Of a DNA stretch of 58,381 nt, positions 16,840-26,113 are shown piece after piece. The translations under genes and the position numbers were made by a program. Location of the stretch: contig JAFRNM010000005.1 in NCBI GenBank assembly GCA_017430135.1, positions 1 through 58,381 on the forward strand, in the 5' to 3' direction. Source of the stretch: Clostridia bacterium. GTDB lineage: Bacteria > Bacillota > Clostridia > TANB77 > CAG-508. Position 1 is the first letter of the stretch. Every line of letters begins with the position of its first letter. The notes under the pieces were generated by a model. It ran no database searches, was not told the origin of the DNA, and saw only the letters and a list, made by a program, of their open reading frames with translations.

Positions 16840-18471
16840 GTGTACGAATGTCCATCATGTGGTGCAGGATTAGAGTTTAATCCCAAAACACAAAAGTTAG
16901 ACTGTAAATACTGTAATAGCTCTTTTGATCCAAAGGAATTAGAAGAAAAACTAAAAGATGCAAAAGGTGATAAAGGGTTTAGTATAGAAAATTCAAAAGA
17001 TGAAAATGGAAAAGAAAAAGTTGATGTATATGAAGCAATAGTTTATAGATGTACACAATGTGGGGCAGAATTAATTACAACAGACGAAACAATAGCAACA
17101 TTTTGTAGCTATTGTGGTTCATCTGCAATATTGGAAAAGAAAAATCAAAAAAAGGTCGCCCCAAACTATGTAATACCATTTACAAAATCAAAAGAGGAAT
17201 GCGAACAGGCTTACAAAAATAAATTAAAAAAAGCTTTCTTTGCACCAAGCGATATGTTAAAAACTCAACAAGTTGAAAAAATTAGAGGAATCTACATGCC
17301 TTATTGGGTCTACTCTTTTGATAAAGATGGAGAACAATCAAATACAGGTAGTAGATACTCACACAGAGTTGGTGATTATGTTTATTATGATGATTACAAA
17401 ATTTCAACAAACATAAAAGCACGTTGTGAAGGCGTTTCACACGATGCTGCAGCAAATTTCTCAGACCACTTAAGTGAGGCAATTGCACCATTTAGCATGA
17501 AAGAAAAGAAGGAATTTTCACCTACATATTTAAGTGGTTATTATGCAGATTCACAAGATGTAAATGGTGAAGTTTATAGAGAAGAATGCAATAAAATAGC
17601 TAACGAGCAAGCTGCAAGCGAATTAAAAAAGGATTCTACATATGCAAAATATGGTTGTAAACCACAAGTTAACATGAGACATAAAGACACTAAATTAGGC
17701 TTATTCCCAGTATATTTCTTAGCAACAAGAAATAAAAAAGGAGATAGAATTAGTTATGCAGTAGTAAATGGTCAAACAGGAAAAGTAGCAGCAGAAATAC
17801 CAATAGATTTCAAAAAATACTTAATAGTATCACTAATATTAGCGGTTGGGTTATTTTTCTTGTTTAATGGATTTTTAACATTAACACCAACTAAAATAAT
17901 AATAATATCAATAATATTTAATGCTATAAGTTTAGTAATTTCAAGTTCGCAAATGAACAAAGTTATTGCAAGAGATAAAATGATTGATGATAAAGGAAAT
18001 GCTAGTAAAAACGGAAGCCAAAATACTTCAAATAATGCTTCAAAAAATATTGAGAAAAAAATCAGTGCCAAAAATCCTTCATCAATAGGCATAGCAGTAG
18101 CGGCGTTTTGTGTAATGTTTGGGATATTTGCAAGTTTAGCTCCAATAGGCAAAACAGGAATGATTATTGGAATAATTTCAATTTTTGTAGTCTCAACAAT
18201 ATATGCACTTGCAAATAATAGAAAACAGAAGACATATAAAGCAAAAATTAGTGAAAAAGCACCAAAAATATTTAAGCCTCTTATCGGTTTAATAATAGCA
18301 GTAGCAATATTTATATGGAACCCAGTTTCAGATGTATATTATTATGGTGGAGCAATAGTTTCAATACTTATGACAATATGGTCATTCTCAGATTTAATAA
18401 AAGAAATAAATTTATTAACAACAAGAAAATTGCCTCAATTAGGAAGAAGAGGAGGCGATGAAAATGCGTAA
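16840..18471 (+). CDS. Zinc-ribbon membrane protein (TFIIB-type ribbons)
   Basis: 543 residues with GTG start after GGGGG. Two zinc ribbons are at CPSCGAGLEFNPKTQKLDCKYC (about 4-26) and CTQCGAEL with CSYCGSS (about 66-92). The middle is soluble (YWVYSFDKDGEQSNTGSR, then FPVYFLATR). Several hydrophobic helices lie in the C-terminal 230 residues. Such proteins are common in Firmicutes near TPM-domain proteins, as here. Function unknown; possibly an envelope-associated scaffold. Its end overlaps the TPM gene by 14 bp, so the two are an operon. Confidence 0.75.
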   Translation: MYECPSCGAGLEFNPKTQKLDCKYCNSSFDPKELEEKLKDAKGDKGFSIENSKDENGKEKVDVYEAIVYRCTQCGAELITTDETIATFCSYCGSSAILEKKNQKKVAPNYVIPFTKSKEECEQAYKNKLKKAFFAPSDMLKTQQVEKIRGIYMPYWVYSFDKDGEQSNTGSRYSHRVGDYVYYDDYKISTNIKARCEGVSHDAAANFSDHLSEAIAPFSMKEKKEFSPTYLSGYYADSQDVNGEVYREECNKIANEQAASELKKDSTYAKYGCKPQVNMRHKDTKLGLFPVYFLATRNKKGDRISYAVVNGQTGKVAAEIPIDFKKYLIVSLILAVGLFFLFNGFLTLTPTKIIIISIIFNAISLVISSSQMNKVIARDKMIDDKGNASKNGSQNTSNNASKNIEKKISAKNPSSIGIAVAAFCVMFGIFASLAPIGKTGMIIGIISIFVVSTIYALANNRKQKTYKAKISEKAPKIFKPLIGLIIAVAIFIWNPVSDVYYYGGAIVSILMTIWSFSDLIKEINLLTTRKLPQLGRRGGDENA

Positions 18472-19415
18472 AAGAATAATTTCAATACTGATTTTAGTAT
18501 TAGTAATATTATTAGGAAATACTTCATTTGCAGTGAACACTAATTATAATTCACTAGATTATGAAATTGACGAGTTAAACAAACAGATTGATGCTATAAA
18601 AAAGAATTATAATGGAAATACATATAGTGGAAGCTATAGTAGCAAATACAATTCAACAAATAGTACATACAATAATTCAGTAAATAATAGTTATAGCAAT
18701 ACATATAATTCAACAAATGATGGTTATACAGCAAATAGTTATAATCAAAATACTGGTGATTACCAATTAATAATAGAAGATGATGCAAATCTATTAACAG
18801 GAAGTCAAAAAGAATTATTAGAAGAAGATATGGCTAAATTAACAGAATATGGAAATATAATTTTTAAATCCATAAACACAAACTCTACAACAGCAGATAG
18901 TTATGCAAAAAGCTATTATAATGGTAAATTTGGAAAACAAAGTGGAACTCTATTTTTAATAGATATGAAAAATAGAAAAATCTACATATTCTCAAATGGT
19001 GAAAACTATAACAAAATAACAGATGCAAAAGCAGAAACAATAACAGACAATATTTATGAACTTGCGACTGATAAAAAGTATTATGAATGTGCAAAAGAAG
19101 CATACAAACAAATATTGACAGTATTAGAAGGCGGAAAAATTGCAGAGCCAATGAAATACATAAGCAACGCTGTTTTAGCAGTAATGGTAGCGTTATTTAT
19201 TAACTTTGCAATATTTAAAATAGCAACAAATAATAAAAAAGCAAGTGGATATGACCAAATAAAAGAATGTGAAAGATTTTTTGAACATACAACTCCTGTT
19301 GTAACAAGAACAGGAAGTCATAGGGTATACTCACCTCAAAGCAGTTCATCTGGTGGAGGCTCATCAGGTGGCGGCGGAGGCCGGAGGCGGAGGTGGCGGT
19401 GGCCACAGCTTCTAA
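18458..19415 (+). CDS. TPM-domain membrane protein; +1 frameshift at CGG 19382-19384
   Basis: An N-terminal signal peptide (MKMRKRIISILILVLVILLG) is followed by an Asn/Ser/Tyr-rich linker (about 45-100) and a TPM domain (DDANLLTGSQKELLEEDMAKL; LFLIDMKNRKIYIFSNGEN). A transmembrane helix lies near residue 230, then a Ser/Gly-rich tail. The unshifted frame ends GGGGGRRRRWRWPQLLK, unlike the family. Skipping the C of CGG gives a glycine run ending HSF and a stop at 19413-19415, close to the Gly-rich tail plus GxSF ending common in TPM proteins. Confidence 0.8.
19382..19384 (+). other. In-frame CGG, inferred +1 frameshift site 4
   Basis: GGA GGC CGG AGG. Skipping C continues GGA GGC GGA GGT GGC GGT GGC CAC AGC TTC TAA: a pure glycine run then HSF. 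Confidence 0.85.
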
Positions 19416-19419
19416 AATG

Positions 19420-19537
19420 AATTTGGGGACACTCTTGAATTTGGGGATGAATTTGGGGACACTCTTAAAAATCAAGCTTTTCGAAAAGCCTTGATTTTTA
19501 AGAGTGTCCCCAAATTCAAGAGTGTCCCCAAATTCAA
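19420..19537. repeat. GGGACACTC palindromic repeat, copy 1
   Basis: A large inverted repeat built from TTTGGGGACACTCTT and its complement AAGAGTGTCCCCAAA around a TTGATTTTTAAG-type stem. Related copies are at 26697, 34482 and 38031. Confidence 0.8.
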
Positions 19538-19551
19538 AATTCAAAAAAACT

Positions 19552-19580
19552 AAAAAAATTCGGCTATGCCGAATTTTTTT
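19552..19580 (+). terminator. Terminator
   Basis: AAAATTCGGC, TAT loop, GCCGAATTTTTTT. Confidence 0.75.
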
Positions 19581-19642
19581 GTGCATAAAAACAAACAAAC
19601 CTCATATAAATGTATAAAGAATAATACGAGGAGGTATATAAA

Positions 19643-21169
19643 ATGTTGGTAAATACATCAAAAGAAAATTTATGCATAAACAAGCTTATAAATAAAAAGA
19701 AAGAAATAATTTTTGTAGAAAAGGACATGATAGTTCCAGATGCAAAACCAGATATTTTAAACACAATTTGTACAAGTGGGGTTGTTTGCCTTTATAAAAC
19801 AGAGCTTCAAGATGAAAAATTGCGAATAGATGGAAATATAAATACATACATAATGTACTTAGCAGATAATAGTGAAGATAAGGTAAGAGGAATAAATACA
19901 AGCATAGACTTTTCAGAGGGAATAGAAATTCCAAATGCGAGAGAAGGAATGAACTATAAAGTAGATGTAAAAATAAAATCGATAGAAGCAAGAGTTATAA
20001 ATGGAAGAAAGATAGGAATAAAAGCTACTTTAGAGGTTACGGTTCAAGTATATTCAAATGAGGAAATTACGATAGTAAATGAAATTAATGATGACGATAA
20101 TATTCAAATTTTAAAAGAAGACTTGAAAGTAAACTCTCTAGTAGGAGCAGGTGAAACGAAGATTTATGCAAAGGAAACAATTCCTGTTCAAGATGTAGAT
20201 AATATAGCAGAAATTCTAAAGGTAGGATTAGCTGTAACAGATAGAGATATAAAAATTAGTTATAACAAGGTTTTAAGTAAAGCAGAGGCTCAAATAAAAA
20301 TAATGTATTTAACAGAAGATAATAGAATATGCACAGTAACAGGGAAAGTTCCATTAGTAGGATTTATAGATATTCCAAATGTTGCAGAAGGAAATATTTG
20401 TAATACAAATTATGAACTAAAAAATATTATAATATTTCCAAATCCAGCAGAGGAACATTCAATAAACATAGAAGTGGAAACAATAGTAAAATGTATGGTT
20501 TACGAAGAAAAACAAATAAACTTAATTCAAGATATGTATAGTCCATGTTGTGAATTGAACTTCAGTAAAAAACAAGTTAATACAATGATAAATACAAGGC
20601 AAGTGGCAGATATTAAAAAGATAAGAGAGAAAGTCAATTTTGAAGATGTAGGGACAAAAAGCTTAATTGATGTTGATGTTATCCCAAATTTAACAATGGA
20701 TAGAGCGAATACAGGAAGTTTTGATGGAGAACTTGAATGTAATTTTACATTTTTAGATGGTAATATGAATGTAGAACAAAAAAGGGCAAAAATTCCATTT
20801 GACTATTTAGCTCAAAATATTGGAGAAGATACAAATTCTAACTTGGAAATGTTTGTTACAAATCAAGATTTTATAGTGCAAGATGGTGGTGAAATTAATT
20901 GCAATATTGATATGGAAATTTTAGGAAATGTATCTGAAAACAGAAGTATTAATTTGATTGATGAGGTTGAACAAGAAGAAAGTAACAATACCCAAGATTA
21001 TAGTGTTGTAGTTTATATTGTAAAGCCTGGGGATACTTTGTGGAATATAGCAAAAAGATTTAGAACTACCATTGATTTTATAGTTCGTACAAATGGAATA
21101 GAAAATCCAGATAAAATAGATGTTGGTCAAAAATTATATATTCCTCGTTATAGTAAGATAACTATATAA
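19643..21169 (+). CDS. SPOCS (DUF3794) and LysM domain spore-surface protein
   Basis: 508 residues, strong RBS (GAGGAGG). Repeated beta-rich SPOCS-type segments (for example IPVQDVDNIAEILKVGLAVT) fill most of the protein. A C-terminal LysM domain is at about 455-503 (YIVKPGDTLWNIAKRFRTTI; NGIENPDKIDVGQKLYIP). This architecture is found in Clostridia near veg and yabG and is thought to act in spore cortex or coat assembly. It has no signal peptide, as usual for coat proteins made in the mother cell. Confidence 0.85.
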   Translation: MLVNTSKENLCINKLINKKKEIIFVEKDMIVPDAKPDILNTICTSGVVCLYKTELQDEKLRIDGNINTYIMYLADNSEDKVRGINTSIDFSEGIEIPNAREGMNYKVDVKIKSIEARVINGRKIGIKATLEVTVQVYSNEEITIVNEINDDDNIQILKEDLKVNSLVGAGETKIYAKETIPVQDVDNIAEILKVGLAVTDRDIKISYNKVLSKAEAQIKIMYLTEDNRICTVTGKVPLVGFIDIPNVAEGNICNTNYELKNIIIFPNPAEEHSINIEVETIVKCMVYEEKQINLIQDMYSPCCELNFSKKQVNTMINTRQVADIKKIREKVNFEDVGTKSLIDVDVIPNLTMDRANTGSFDGELECNFTFLDGNMNVEQKRAKIPFDYLAQNIGEDTNSNLEMFVTNQDFIVQDGGEINCNIDMEILGNVSENRSINLIDEVEQEESNNTQDYSVVVYIVKPGDTLWNIAKRFRTTIDFIVRTNGIENPDKIDVGQKLYIPRYSKITI

Positions 21170-21173
21170 AATG

Positions 21174-21206
21174 AAAGAGCGCCGATTTCACAATCGTCGC
21201 TCTTTC
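21174..21206 (+). terminator. Terminator-like hairpin
   Basis: AAAGAGCG and CGCTCTTT pair around a smaller internal helix. The T tract is short. Confidence 0.5.
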
Positions 21207-21264
21207 CATCTCCTCACTACAGCGAAGAGAAGAATTTTAGGAGGATCGGATCGAGGTGAAGATA

Positions 21265-21483
21265 CTAGGCCTTTGTACCTCCTAGGGCCATAACATCTGC
21301 CAAAATCTGAAGGTCATCCAGAAGATTATGAGTCTGGCAGAAGAGTCCACCATGCTTGGTGACCTTCATTTTTAGTTTAGGAAATTTCTTTCCCAACGAA
21401 TGCATTGCCCTTTCGGCATCCTCCTTGGTCATAAACAGATACTTAGAGTAACTGCTTATGATACTACTTTTCCGAGAATCCAT
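21265..21483 (-). CDS. Hypothetical 72-residue protein of atypical composition
   Basis: Start at 21483 has an excellent RBS (AAGGGGAG, eight bases away). The protein contains MTKEDAERAMHSLGKKFPKL and a C-terminal LLDDLQILADVMALGGTKA. Base composition is clearly richer in GC than its neighbours. Codon 4 is an in-frame CGG (21472-21474). Here skipping the C would give stop after eight residues, so if the gene is functional CGG must be read as a triplet. This is one of only two such exceptions in the window. A recent acquisition is a possible explanation. Function unknown. Confidence 0.5.
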   Translation of the reverse strand: MDSRKSSIISSYSKYLFMTKEDAERAMHSLGKKFPKLKMKVTKHGGLFCQTHNLLDDLQILADVMALGGTKA

Positions 21484-21815
21484 ATAGTGAACTCCCCTTT
21501 CGTAATTATTATACTCCCTAATGGGAATACTATTAAATAATAACATAAATAGTGACTAACGTCAACATTAAAGCTTAAAAAAGTCGAAAAAATCAATAAA
21601 ACCATAATTGCTGTTTAAAAAAAGCAACTATTAAAAATAATAAATTTTAATGTCGGAAAGTTTTCAAGCTTCGACAAAACTTCTATTTTTTTACTCTTGG
21701 AAAATATTGGAAATGGTATTATAATTCCATTTAGCTTTTAAGATAATTTTAAATCTTTTGTAAATTCATAATAAAAATCACAAAGCAAAAACTTATGAAG
21801 AAAGGGATGAGAAAA
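21484..21815. promoter_or_regulatory. spoIIA upstream region with Spo0A-box-like sites
   Basis: TTCGACA (21670-21676) is the complement of the Spo0A box TGTCGAA. TGTCGGA (21651-21657) is one mismatch away. Spo0A activates spoIIA in Bacillus and Clostridium, so these are plausible operator sites. The rest is AT-rich, with nothing else recognised. Confidence 0.55.
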
Positions 21816-22130
21816 TTGGAAAGTAAATTTTTTGATGAGGACAAGCTTTTAGTATTAAAAATAGTTGACGAGGTTGATGAATATACCGCACAAAAGATAA
21901 GGAGGGAGGCAGATTATGAAATTAAAAGATATATGCCAAGAAAAGTTGTATTTGATTTTGATAGTGTTACTTTCATGGACAGTGCAGGAATAGGACTAGT
22001 TTTAGGAAGGTACAAATTTGTTAATATTTTAGGTGGCAAATTAGAGGTAGCAAATTTAACACAGAGTGTTAAAAGAATATTTGAAATGAGTGGATTATTG
22101 CGTTTGATTCCAATTTCAAATGCTATTTAA
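21816..22130 (+). CDS. spoIIAA: SpoIIAA anti-anti-sigma F factor
   Basis: About 104 residues. TTG 21816 is preferred because AAGGGATG precedes it; ATG 21795 in the same frame lacks an RBS. FDFDSVTFMDSAGIGLVLGR contains the phosphorylatable serine of the STAS domain (DSAG), and LTQSVKRIFEMSGLLRLIP matches the family C-terminus. It releases SigF from SpoIIAB in the forespore. First gene of spoIIAA-spoIIAB-sigF. Confidence 0.93.
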   Translation: MESKFFDEDKLLVLKIVDEVDEYTAQKIRREADYEIKRYMPRKVVFDFDSVTFMDSAGIGLVLGRYKFVNILGGKLEVANLTQSVKRIFEMSGLLRLIPISNAI

Positions 22131-22151
22131 TAAATTTATAAAGACAAAGAA

Positions 22152-22270
22152 AAATATGTAAAAATGGGAGTGAGGACGCGTAGGCGTAGCAACGCGGAGC
22201 GGTGAAGCAACCTGTCCTATTTTAATAAGGGAGGTTGCGACAACAAGGACGAGCGGGTTTTTACATATTT
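22152..22270. repeat. Intergenic palindrome-flanked element, copy 1
   Basis: AAATATGTAAAAA and TTTTTACATATTT flank a GC-richer core with a CAACCT/AGGTTG hairpin. It lies between spoIIAA and spoIIAB. Similar organisation occurs at 25969, 29474 and 35718. Confidence 0.6.
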
Positions 22271-22293
22271 CGAAAAGTAAGGAGAATAAAAAA

Positions 22294-22767
22294 ATGAAAG
22301 AACAATTTGAAAATGAAATGAAATTAGAATTTAAAAGCAAATCTTCAAACGAAGCATTTGCACGAATAACAGTAGCAGCATTTGCATCACAGCTTGACCC
22401 TACAATAGAAGAATTAGCAGATATAAAAACTGCAGTATCTGAAGCTGTTACAAATTGCATAATACATGGATATGAAAATACAACTGGAATAGTAAAAATC
22501 ACGGGAAAATTACAAGGAAATAAAATAATATTAGAAATATCAGATAATGGAAAAGGAATAGAAAATGTAGAAGTTGCAAAAGAACCATTATACACAACAA
22601 AGCCAAATTTAGAACGATCTGGAATGGGATTTACAATAATGGAAAGCTTTATGGACAAGGTAGATGTAGAGTCAATTGTAGATATAGGAACTAAAGTAAC
22701 AATGGAAAAAAGTATAAAATCTAATAATGTGAGTTTAGAAAATAAATCGGAAGAATTATCAATTTAA
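22294..22767 (+). CDS. spoIIAB: SpoIIAB anti-sigma F factor, serine kinase
   Basis: 157 residues, RBS AAGGAG. GHKL-type ATPase: [19 protein letters not shown] carries the N-box, [12 protein letters not shown] the G1 box and [14 protein letters not shown] the G2 box. It binds SigF and phosphorylates SpoIIAA. Between spoIIAA and sigF in the conserved order. The family usually has about 145 residues, so this one has a short C-terminal extension. Confidence 0.95.
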   Translation: MKEQFENEMKLEFKSKSSNEAFARITVAAFASQLDPTIEELADIKTAVSEAVTNCIIHGYENTTGIVKITGKLQGNKIILEISDNGKGIENVEVAKEPLYTTKPNLERSGMGFTIMESFMDKVDVESIVDIGTKVTMEKSIKSNNVSLENKSEELSI

Positions 22768-22791
22768 AATAATATTAGAAAGGAAATTTCC

Positions 22792-23524
22792 ATGTACGAG
22801 AATAGTTTAGAGTCAATTAAAAAGGCACAAGAAGGAGATAAAGAGGAACTTTGGAAATTGATGCGTGAAAATAATCGGCTTAATTTGGAGCATAGTAAAA
22901 AGATTTAGTGGGAGAGGTTACGAATTGGACGATTTATACCAAATAGGATGCATAGGCTTTATAAAATCAATTCAAAGATTTGATACAAATTTTGAAGTAA
23001 AGCTTTCCACGTATTCTGTGCCATACATGATAGGAGAAATAAAGAGATTTTTAAGAGATGATGGAACAATAAAAGTTAGTAGAAGTTTAAAAGAGCTAAA
23101 CGCAAGAATAAGAGAAACACAAAAACATTTTTTAACAACAAAGGGTAAAGAACTTACAATAGAAGAACTTGCGAAAGAACTAAAAGTTACAAAAGAAGAT
23201 ATTGCATTAGCAATAGAATCGGCAAATCCAGTGGAATCAATAGAAAAAAGTGTTTACAATAGTAAAGAAGATAAAGAAATAGGCTTAGTAGAAAGAATAT
23301 CTACTAATAAAGATGAAGCGGAAATGCTTACAAATAAGATGGTTGTAAAAGAATTGCTAGATGAATTGCAAACAAGAGATAAAAAGATAATAATGCTTAG
23401 ATTTTTCAAAGAAAAAACTCAAAGCGAGGTGGCTAAAATACTTGGAATTAACCAGGTGCAGGTCTCTAGGATTGAAAGAAGGGTATTGGCATCTATGAAA
23501 ATAAAGCTTATGGGAGCTTCGTAA
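22792..23524 (+). CDS. sigF: Sporulation sigma factor SigF; +1 frameshift at CGG 22876-22878
   Basis: ATG 22792 follows GAAAGG. The first frame encodes MYENSLESIKKAQEGDKEEL and would stop after about 40 codons. The rest (RGYELDDLYQIGCIGFIKSI, DDGTIKVSRSLKEL, LGINQVQVSRIERRVLASMK) is in the +1 frame to 23524. Skipping the C of CGG joins RENN-GLIWSIVKRFSGRGYE, a perfect SigF region 2 start. This is a normally indispensable forespore factor, directly downstream of spoIIAB, so a true null is unlikely in a spore former. Without recoding, synthesis from the GTG at 22865 would lack the N-terminus. Confidence 0.9.
22876..22878 (+). other. In-frame CGG, inferred +1 frameshift site 5 (sigF)
   Basis: GAA AAT AAT CGG CTT. 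Skipping C gives AAT GGC TTA ATT TGG AGC ATA: NNGLIWSIV. The position is Gly or Arg in SigF/SigG relatives. Confidence 0.88.
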
Positions 23525-23608
23525 AATAATATGATAAAAGGCATCGGAGGTAATTACGTGCTTCATAAAAGATAGTTTAAACTATATAAATAAAATGGAG
23601 AAAAATCT

Positions 23609-24619
23609 ATGAAAAAATTTTTATATTATATTCTAATTTTTATTATTATAATTTTCATATTACCAACAATTCTGACAAAAAAACAACGAAAGATTGGAAC
23701 TGATGTACAAGAAGCAGTAAAATCGCAAGAGGTATCCAAAACACAAGATGAAGAAAAACAAGAGATTGACCTTTCATCAGATAAAAAAATTAGATTATTA
23801 CATACTGCAACAAACGAAGTAGAAGAAGTTGATTTAGAACAATATATATGTAATGTTGTATCAAGCGAAATGCCAGCAAGCTATGAAACAGAAGCTTTAA
23901 AAGCACAAGCAGTTGTTGCTAGAACATATACATTATATAAGGTAAAACATCCAAAACATGATAATGCAGATATATGCGATAGTAGTACTTGTTGTCAAGC
24001 ATGGTTATCAAAAGAAGATAGAATGTCCAAATGGGAAGAGACAGAAAGAGAAAAAAATTGGGCAAAAATAGAAAAGTGCGTTGCTGATACAAAGGGAAAA
24101 ATAATTACATATAATAATGAACCAATAAACGCATTTTTTCATTCTAATAGTGGTGGAACAACAGAAACTCCAAATGAAGTTTGGGGAGGAGAAAATTTGC
24201 CATATTTACAAGTAGTACAAACATCAGGGGAAGATGGCTATAAACAATTTAGTTCAGAAGTATCATTTACTTTTGATGAACTAATTACTAAATTAAAGGA
24301 GAAGTATGGAGATATTTCTATTGATTTTTCAAAGAATGATGATATTAAAACACTGGATTATACTCAAAGTGGGAGAGTTAAGACGATAAAATTTGGAAAT
24401 CATGAATTATCTGGTGTTGAAACAAGAACGATTTTGGGATTAAAATCTACAAATTTTGAATTTTATAAAAATGATAATAGTATAACATTTATTGTGAAAG
24501 GCTATGGACATGGTGTGGGTATGAGTCAAACAGGCGCAGATAGCATGGCAAAAGATGGTTCAACTTTTGAAGACATAATTCATCATTTCTATTCTAATGT
24601 TGAAATTAAAAATTTATAA
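23609..24619 (+). CDS. spoIID: SpoIID lytic transglycosylase
   Basis: 336 residues with an N-terminal membrane anchor. VSSEMPASYETEALKAQAVVARTYTL is the SpoIID signature with catalytic Glu, and HSNSGGTTETPNEVWGG and GYGHGVGMSQTGADSMA are further family motifs. It degrades septal peptidoglycan during engulfment with SpoIIP and SpoIIM. Placed after spoIIA, next to spoIIQ, as in many Clostridia. Confidence 0.95.
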   Translation: MKKFLYYILIFIIIIFILPTILTKKQRKIGTDVQEAVKSQEVSKTQDEEKQEIDLSSDKKIRLLHTATNEVEEVDLEQYICNVVSSEMPASYETEALKAQAVVARTYTLYKVKHPKHDNADICDSSTCCQAWLSKEDRMSKWEETEREKNWAKIEKCVADTKGKIITYNNEPINAFFHSNSGGTTETPNEVWGGENLPYLQVVQTSGEDGYKQFSSEVSFTFDELITKLKEKYGDISIDFSKNDDIKTLDYTQSGRVKTIKFGNHELSGVETRTILGLKSTNFEFYKNDNSITFIVKGYGHGVGMSQTGADSMAKDGSTFEDIIHHFYSNVEIKNL

Positions 24620-24681
24620 TAAATGTATAAATTTTAAAACAATGGAAATACTTGTAATAGCAAAATTAGAAGGAGGAAATT

Positions 24682-25524
24682 ATGAGAAGAAATTTTAGAA
24701 AAAGTTCAAACTATGTAGATTCAAAAGTTATCACATTCAGTATTTTAGGGGTGTTACTATTATCAACAGTTGTATTTGGAATTTTAATGTATGGAAAAAG
24801 CGTAAATGATGATGTTAGAAGCGGGCAGTTAAGTGTAGAGCAAATTGCAAGTATAAAAGAGAAAGAACAAGAATCAGAAAGTGCAAGTACACAAATAGGG
24901 AAAAGCATTGAAGAAGCCGAAAAAGAAAATGTAAAAGAAGATTTAAGTACTAAAGAAGAAAAAAGTGAGGAAAACACGAATAAAACAGCTGAAACAATTG
25001 AATCATTATTAAATAATACAAGCAATACAGAAAAACAAACTGAAAAAAAACAAGATAGTACTACTACTAAAAATGTTGCAACGACTGTAAAAGCCGAACC
25101 CAAAGAAGTAAAAAAGGAATTATCATTTCAAAAACCAGTAGAAGGGGAAATAATGCGTCAATTTGCAAAGGAAAATTTGGTATATTCTGAAACACTTTCA
25201 GAATGGGTAACACATCTAGGAATTGATATAAAAGCAGATAAAACAACAGTAGTAAATTCAGCAGAAGAAGGAACAATAAAATCAATAAAAAATGATCCAA
25301 GATATGGTCTTACAATTGTAGTTAGCCATCAAGATGGATTTGAAACAGTGTATGCTAATTTATTATCATCAGAATTTGTAAAAGAAGGGGATAAAGTTAC
25401 AAAAGGACAAGCGATAGGAACAGTTGGAAATACAGGTGTTTTTGAAAGTGTAGATGAACCTCATCTTCATTTTGAAATATTAAAAGATTCAACACAAATT
25501 GACCCAAGTCTTTATATTAAATAA
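24682..25524 (+). CDS. spoIIQ: SpoIIQ-like M23 (LytM) peptidase
   Basis: 280 residues with one N-terminal transmembrane helix (VITFSILGVLLLSTVVFGIL) and a Glu/Lys/Thr-rich linker (about 60-150). The C-terminal LytM domain keeps metal ligands HLGID and HLHFE. It faces SpoIIIAH across the intermembrane space in the engulfment channel. Unlike the Bacillus protein, which has lost zinc ligands, this domain looks catalytically intact, as in Clostridium. Confidence 0.88.
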   Translation: MRRNFRKSSNYVDSKVITFSILGVLLLSTVVFGILMYGKSVNDDVRSGQLSVEQIASIKEKEQESESASTQIGKSIEEAEKENVKEDLSTKEEKSEENTNKTAETIESLLNNTSNTEKQTEKKQDSTTTKNVATTVKAEPKEVKKELSFQKPVEGEIMRQFAKENLVYSETLSEWVTHLGIDIKADKTTVVNSAEEGTIKSIKNDPRYGLTIVVSHQDGFETVYANLLSSEFVKEGDKVTKGQAIGTVGNTGVFESVDEPHLHFEILKDSTQIDPSLYIK

Positions 25525-25525
25525 A

Positions 25526-25556
25526 AAAAGTGAAATTAACATTTCACTTTTTTTCT
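25526..25556. terminator. Bidirectional terminator
   Basis: AAAAAAAGTGAAAT and ATTTCACTTTTTTT pair between spoIIQ and rpsT. Confidence 0.8.
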
Positions 25557-25587
25557 AATAAAAACTATGCATAATTTTTATCAAATC

Positions 25588-25854
25588 CTAAGCTATAGCA
25601 GCATTTAATTTTTTTGATAAGCTTGATTTTTTTCTTGAAGCAGTATTTTTAACAATTACACCTTTTGTGCAAGCTTGGTCAATTTTCTTTGTAGCTTCTT
25701 GGAATAATGTTTTAGCTTCTTCAACTTTTCCAGCTTCTATTGCTTCTTCAAATTTTCTTACAGCTGTTTTATAGCTTGATTTTATCATATTATTTCTTAA
25801 TGTTTTCTTTTCAATAACTTGAACTCTTTTTTTAGCTGATTTAATATTTGGCAT
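25588..25854 (-). CDS. rpsT: Ribosomal protein S20
   Basis: 88 residues. [20 protein letters not shown], a Lys/Arg-rich helical body and the ending [13 protein letters not shown] are typical of S20, a primary binder of 16S rRNA. Start has GAGGAGG upstream. Confidence 0.95.
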   Translation of the reverse strand: MPNIKSAKKRVQVIEKKTLRNNMIKSSYKTAVRKFEEAIEAGKVEEAKTLFQEATKKIDQACTKGVIVKNTASRKKSSLSKKLNAAIA

Positions 25855-25968
25855 GTGTTTGCACCTCCTCTTGTTACATAATGAATTTTAACGAATATTA
25901 TTTTATCACAATAATTAGCAAAATGCAAGGATATTTTGATAATTTGTAATACTTTTTGAATTTTATAT

Positions 25969-26083
25969 AAGCATATTTATATATTTTTCCGTTATCCCCA
26001 TTCACGCTGTTCTAGAAAGGCAAAGCCTTTAAGAACAGCGGAACGGTCCCCACAATTTCACTACAAAATATATAAATATGCTT
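25969..26083. repeat. Intergenic palindrome-flanked element, copy 2
   Basis: AAGCATATTTATATATTTT and its complement flank a core with CGCTGTTCTAG/AAGAACAGCG, AAAGCCTT and (minus strand) GTGGGGACCG. The last two blocks recur in the element at 29474. Confidence 0.65.
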
Positions 26084-26113
26084 TTAATATAATTCTAATT
26101 ATTTAGTAATAAA

